NCBI GenBank assembly: GCA_046349395.1 | Contig: JAXMCK010000006.1 | Location: forward strand, 827,070-891,069 | Direction: 5' to 3' | Length of the DNA stretch: 64,000 nucleotides | Origin: JAXMCK01 sp046349395 | GTDB lineage: Bacteria > Pseudomonadota > Alphaproteobacteria > Geminicoccales > Geminicoccaceae | Part shown: piece by piece, positions 61,257 through 64,000 of the stretch | How the letters are laid out: the number at the start of each line of letters is the position of its first letter | How positions within the stretch are numbered: position 1 is the first letter of the stretch | Notes under the pieces: generated by a model | The model's database searches: none | What the model saw: only the letters and a program-made list of their open reading frames with translations | What the model was told of the DNA's origin: nothing | Program-made: the position numbers and the translations under genes

Positions 61257-61281
61257 GCTCCCTTGCAGCGGCGTCCTAGCC
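61251..61281 (+). terminator. weak hairpin after the flippase fusion
   Basis: GGCTAGG (61251-61257, containing the stop TAG) and CCTAGCC (61275-61281) can pair across a 17-base loop. There is no U tract; it is a weak candidate only. Confidence 0.25.
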
Positions 61282-61336
61282 GAGCCTCCCGGCCGTGGCG
61301 TAGGCTCCGCCTCCAGCAGCGCAGCCGAACGGAAGC

Positions 61337-62317
61337 ATGGGGACGGTCCGCAGCACGGAGCACAGCTTGGCCGTCCTCGTCCTCATGGGACTGGCGGCCG
61401 CCGCCCTCTTCAGCGCCACCTGGATCGTCAACCGCTTCCTGGCGCTGGAAGGCGGGCACTGGCTGTGGACGGCCGTCATCCGCTACTACTACGTCCTGGT
61501 CCTGACCGCCGGCGTCCTCCTCGTCTGGCGCGGCCCCGCCCATCTCGCCCGCACGCTCCGCCTCTTCCTCGCCCGCCCGCTCTGGTGGCTCGCCGCCGGG
61601 ACCATGGGTGCGGGCGTCTTCTACGCCGGCATCTGCTTCAGTGCGGCCCACGCGCCGGGCTGGGTGACCGCCGTCGCCTGGCAGGCGACCATCGTCGCGA
61701 CCCCGCTGGTGCTGCGCTGCTTCGGCCTCAAGGTCCCCCTCCACGGCGTCCTGTTCGGCCTCCTCATCGTCGCCGGCATCGGCCTCGTGAACTTCTACCT
61801 CCTGCGCCAGGGCCTGCCGCTCGAGGCCGTCCTCCTGGGCGCCCTTCCCGTCCTCGTCAGCGCCTTCGCCTACCCCGTCGGCAACCAGATGCTGAACCAG
61901 GCCCGCCACGCCCCGCACGCCACGGGCCTCGTCGCCGACCCCTTCTCGGGCCTCTTCCTCCTGGCCCTGGGCTCGCTCCCCTTCTGGGCCGTCCTGCTCC
62001 TCGTCCTCACACCACCCCCACCCACCGGCGGCCAGTTCGTCGGTACCTTCGTCGTCGCCCTGCTCTCGGGCTTCCTCGCGACCGGCCTCTTCCTCCACGC
62101 CCGCAACGGCAGCAGCGACCCCTACCGGATCGCCGCCGTCGACGCGACACAAGGCGGCGAGGTGCCCTGCACCCTCCTGGCCGAGGTGATCCTTCTGGGC
62201 GCCCCGCTCCCCGGCCTCGCCGGCTGGCTCGGCATGGCCTGCGTGCTCATCGGCCTCGTCGGGTTCGTTCTGCGCGCCGAGGCCCCGTCTGCTGCCCCGG
62301 CACCAGCACCGGCATAG
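61337..62317 (+). CDS. multidrug resistance efflux transporter family protein (EmrE/DMT type)
   Basis: 326 residues with about ten membrane helices. The N-terminal repeat includes FSATWIVNRFLALEGGHWLWTAVIRYYYV, typical of the PF13536-type EmrE family proteins; the C-terminus ends in an Ala/Pro tail. Codon use is even more C-rich than in neighbouring genes. The substrate is unknown. It lies 80 bases downstream of the flippase fusion and may share its transcript. Confidence 0.85.
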   Translation: MGTVRSTEHSLAVLVLMGLAAAALFSATWIVNRFLALEGGHWLWTAVIRYYYVLVLTAGVLLVWRGPAHLARTLRLFLARPLWWLAAGTMGAGVFYAGICFSAAHAPGWVTAVAWQATIVATPLVLRCFGLKVPLHGVLFGLLIVAGIGLVNFYLLRQGLPLEAVLLGALPVLVSAFAYPVGNQMLNQARHAPHATGLVADPFSGLFLLALGSLPFWAVLLLVLTPPPPTGGQFVGTFVVALLSGFLATGLFLHARNGSSDPYRIAAVDATQGGEVPCTLLAEVILLGAPLPGLAGWLGMACVLIGLVGFVLRAEAPSAAPAPAPA

Positions 62318-62379
62318 CGGCCCGCCCGGCCTTGCGCTAAGCCCGGCCCCGGCTCGTCGTCCCGAATGAGGCAGAACCC

Positions 62380-62904
62380 ATGACGATCTCGATGTACCAG
62401 GCGTCCGTCCCGGCCTTCCGCCAGGGGCTCACGGCACTTTCCGCCATCCTCGACAAGACCGCCGCCGAATGCGCCGAGCGCAAGTTCGACCCGGCCGTCC
62501 TCCTGGCCGACCGCCTGGCCCCCGACATGTTCCCCTTCACCCGCCAGGTCCAGCTCACCTGCGACTTCGCCAAGAACACCGTCTCCCGCCTCGCCGGCCG
62601 CGAGCCGCAGAAGATCGAGGACAAGGAAACGACCCTCGACGACCTCAAGGCCCGCATCGCCCGCACCCTCGAGATCGTCGACGGCATCCCCGCCTCGGAG
62701 ATCGACGGCTCGGAGGACCGCAGCATCGTCCTCTCCATCGGCCCCAACACCATGACCTTCACCGGCCAGTCCTACCTCCTCCACTTCGGCCTGCCGAACT
62801 TCTACTTCCACGCCACCACCGCCTACGCCATCCTCCGCCACAACGGCCTCCAGGTCGGCAAGCGCGACTTCCTGGGATCCATCCCCGGCATGAGCATGAG
62901 CTGA
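62380..62904 (+). CDS. DUF1993 domain-containing protein
   Basis: 174 residues covering the whole domain: MTISMYQASVPAFRQGLTALSAILDKTAA, then ADRLAPDMFPFTRQVQLTCDFAKN and the end FHATTAYAILRHNGLQVGKRDFLG (landmarks). DUF1993 belongs to the DinB-like four-helix bundle group; its function is unknown. It has a conserved His near residue 148 in the region where DinB-like proteins bind metal. Confidence 0.9.
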   Translation: MTISMYQASVPAFRQGLTALSAILDKTAAECAERKFDPAVLLADRLAPDMFPFTRQVQLTCDFAKNTVSRLAGREPQKIEDKETTLDDLKARIARTLEIVDGIPASEIDGSEDRSIVLSIGPNTMTFTGQSYLLHFGLPNFYFHATTAYAILRHNGLQVGKRDFLGSIPGMSMS

Positions 62905-62907
62905 GGC

Positions 62908-62931
62908 GGGGAAAGGGCAGGCCCTCTCCCC
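62908..62931. terminator. GC-rich hairpin after the DUF1993 gene
   Basis: GGGGA..AGGG pairs with CCCT..TCCCC (one mismatch) around a CAGG loop, three bases after the stop at 62904. No U tract follows. The rest of the 62932-63082 gap holds only short G/C-rich imperfect repeats (GTAGGC-GAAGG types) and no gene that I can see. Confidence 0.4.
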
Positions 62932-63082
62932 GGGCCCCTCACCATGCGGTACCGGAATCGGTATCGGCCCCGGGCAGCCTTTGATCGGCTGGGGGCTGGT
63001 GGAAGGTAGGCGAAGGGGCTGGAGGTGGACGGAGTCGGGCCGCAGGCCCCGCCTCAAGTAGGCCGAAGGCCGGTAGGCAACT

Positions 63083-63805
63083 TCAGGAACTATCGAAATC
63101 CGGGTCCCGTACGCGGACCCTGATCCTCTTGCCCGTGATCTTGGCGATGAGGCGGCGGTAGTCGCGTTCCTCTGTGGTCTCCTGCCGGCGGGTCAGGGCC
63201 GGCGGCGGCTCAGGCACGGGACGCGGTGGGGCCGGCGGCTCGGCTGCTGCGGCTTTGGCCGCCGCTTCCTCGCGCTGCTTGGCGTGGGCCTCGACGATGA
63301 TCTGGTCGCGGAGGCGGACGGTGATGCGGTGGCGGAGGGCTTCGAGGTCGTCGTAGGGGCGCGGCGGATAGAGGACGCGCTTGACCTTCGGCGGCGGCGC
63401 AGGTGGGGCCTCCGCCTCGGCGGCCTCGCGTGCGGCGCGCTCCTGGGCGCGCATGACCGACTTCGCCAGCGTCACGCAGGGATTGCGGGCGCGCTGCAGC
63501 TCGCGGAAGAACCAGGCGCAGACCTTGGGGTCGCGTTCGTGGACCGACTCGACCAGGACCTGGAGCGCCAGCTCGCGCAGCTCGGCCAGGATCTCCGCTT
63601 CGGGCCGGCCGTACATCGCGCGGTAGCTCTCGACCATCTCCGGCAGGTCCGGATCGGCGGTGAAGGCGTCGAGCTCCGCATCGCTGATCTTGATCTTCGC
63701 CGCGGCCTTCGCAGCGGTCGCCCCCAGCGCCAGCAGCCGCACGAAGCGGCGCTTCTTGCGCCGGGCGCGGAAGTCGGGGTCGAGACGGTAGGGTAGGTCG
63801 TCCAT
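63083..63805 (-). CDS. hypothetical basic/charged protein, 240 residues
   Basis: Starts MDDLPYRLDPDFRARRKKRRFVRLLALGATAAKAAAKIKIS (positions 1-41, given for layout): a basic patch followed by a probable helix-turn-helix-like segment where residue pairs ATAAKAAAKI suggest DNA contact. The middle is helical and the C-terminus has a Pro/Ala-rich linker and a basic end (YRRLIAKITGKRIRVRVRD). The N-terminal part recalls small terminase or HTH proteins, but I cannot assign a family. It has an excellent promoter directly in front (63814-63842). Confidence 0.7.
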   Translation of the reverse strand: MDDLPYRLDPDFRARRKKRRFVRLLALGATAAKAAAKIKISDAELDAFTADPDLPEMVESYRAMYGRPEAEILAELRELALQVLVESVHERDPKVCAWFFRELQRARNPCVTLAKSVMRAQERAAREAAEAEAPPAPPPKVKRVLYPPRPYDDLEALRHRITVRLRDQIIVEAHAKQREEAAAKAAAAEPPAPPRPVPEPPPALTRRQETTEERDYRRLIAKITGKRIRVRVRDPDFDSS

Positions 63806-63813
63806 CGTTGCGG

Positions 63814-63842
63814 CTTATATTCCTATATCTGGCCAGAGTCAA
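63814..63842 (-). promoter_or_regulatory. near-consensus promoter of the 240-residue hypothetical gene
   Basis: On the minus strand TTGACT (63842-63837), a 17-base spacer and TATAAG (63819-63814). The expected start point falls at about 63807, only one to three bases before the ATG at 63805, so the message would be nearly leaderless. Confidence 0.65.
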
Positions 63843-63887
63843 GCGCCGCCAAGTCGATCCGTCAGACTGGACTACCTTTGGCGGCGC
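63843..63887. repeat. perfect 10-base inverted repeat next to the promoter
   Basis: GCGCCGCCAA (63843-63852) and TTGGCGGCGC (63878-63887), 25 bases apart, the first arm touching the -35 box. It could be an operator for the hypothetical gene or an RNA hairpin for rightward transcription. Confidence 0.5.
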
Positions 63888-63897
63888 ATGTTTGGAG

Positions 63898-63990
63898 ATG
63901 TGCAGGCGATCGGAGCGTGAGACCAAGGCCGAGCGGTTCCCTATCCGTGCCCTCCGTCCGGCCGACCTGCCGAAGCTTCTGGAGACTTGA
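63898..63990 (+). CDS. possible 30-residue small ORF
   Basis: ATG at 63898 opens MCRRSERETKAERF and ends ADLPKLLET. The RALRPADLPKLL part resembles the start of a GNAT acetyltransferase, but the frame stops at once, so it may be a broken or truncated gene. GGAG at 63981-63984 lies seven bases ahead of an ATG at 63992, which probably starts the next gene beyond the window. Confidence 0.25.
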   Translation: MCRRSERETKAERFPIRALRPADLPKLLET

Positions 63991-64000
63991 GATGCGCCGC

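Noticed and set aside
1..64000. CRISPR arrays, rRNA, tRNA, insertion sequences, prophage
   Set aside because: No regularly spaced repeats, transposase-like proteins, terminal inverted repeats of IS type or tRNA-like cloverleaf sequences were seen. Short tRNAs could be missed by eye, but the intergenic gaps are few and were looked at.

Overview
The window reads as a stretch of high-GC chromosome from an alphaproteobacterium, most likely of the Rhodospirillales/Geminicoccales/Acetobacterales breadth (inference). The pointers are a Tim44/TimA-type protein next to mltA and secB, an HslV with an alphaproteobacterial-type N-terminal propeptide, a gatCAB amidotransferase operon, a yebC-ruvCAB-ybgC-tol-pal-ybgF-tilS-ftsH block, and lutABC. 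I see no rRNA, tRNA, CRISPR array, insertion sequence or prophage. Genes are packed tightly, and many junctions are 4-base start/stop overlaps (ATGA, GTGA, TTGA and apparently even CTGA).

Layout. 0-2.7 kb: an M24 peptidase cut by the left edge, then a DUF2946-like small protein and a PepSY membrane protein. 2.7-8.6 kb: a large SAM-cyclase-ATPase-TPR signalling protein, a YddG-like exporter, an EVE-domain protein and an AbrB-family membrane protein. 8.6-20.5 kb: one long leftward string, yebC-ruvC-ruvA-ruvB-ybgC-tolQ-tolR-tolA-tolB-pal-ybgF-tilS-ftsH, combining Holliday junction processing, the Tol-Pal envelope machine, tRNA-Ile lysidine synthesis and the FtsH protease. 20.6-23.7 kb: a PilZ protein, an AT-rich non-coding region ending in a good intrinsic terminator (possible sRNA), a small orphan ORF, a structured leader and hslVU. 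23.7-30.2 kb: a GSU2403-type nucleotidyltransferase, a DMT exporter, and an ABC importer operon (Tat-exported binding protein, double ATPase, permease) whose last gene is a phytanoyl-CoA-dioxygenase-type enzyme.

30.3-39.1 kb: trans-aconitate methyltransferase, a serine hydrolase, isocitrate dehydrogenase, and a tightly coupled leftward operon MarR - OmpR-type regulator - EnvZ-type kinase - maf - coaE - dnaQ - purine nucleoside permease. 39.2-43.9 kb: ilvE, a LOG-family phosphoribohydrolase, secB, a histidine phosphatase, timA and mltA. 43.9-46.8 kb: lutABC (lactate oxidation), lying between mltA and an Smr-domain gene. 47.4-50.6 kb: a second cyclase-ATPase-TPR protein, this time with zinc ribbons. 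50.6-51.5 kb: a dienelactone hydrolase split by a frameshift. 51.6-56.1 kb: ruvX, then gatC-gatA-[membrane-anchored Mrr-like nuclease]-gatB. 56.1-64 kb: a GMC oxidoreductase with a small signal-bearing partner, a YaiI-type protein, a polysaccharide flippase fused to a YczE-like membrane domain, an EmrE-like exporter, a DUF1993 protein and an unrecognised basic protein with a very good promoter.

Most of the window is ordinary core genome. The parts most worth a second look are the nuclease embedded and translationally coupled inside gatCAB, the flippase-YczE fusion, the CTG-start lipoprotein MltA, the split dienelactone hydrolase with a restart codon at the break, the two giant cyclase-STAND-like proteins, and the candidate sRNA and structured leader upstream of hslVU.
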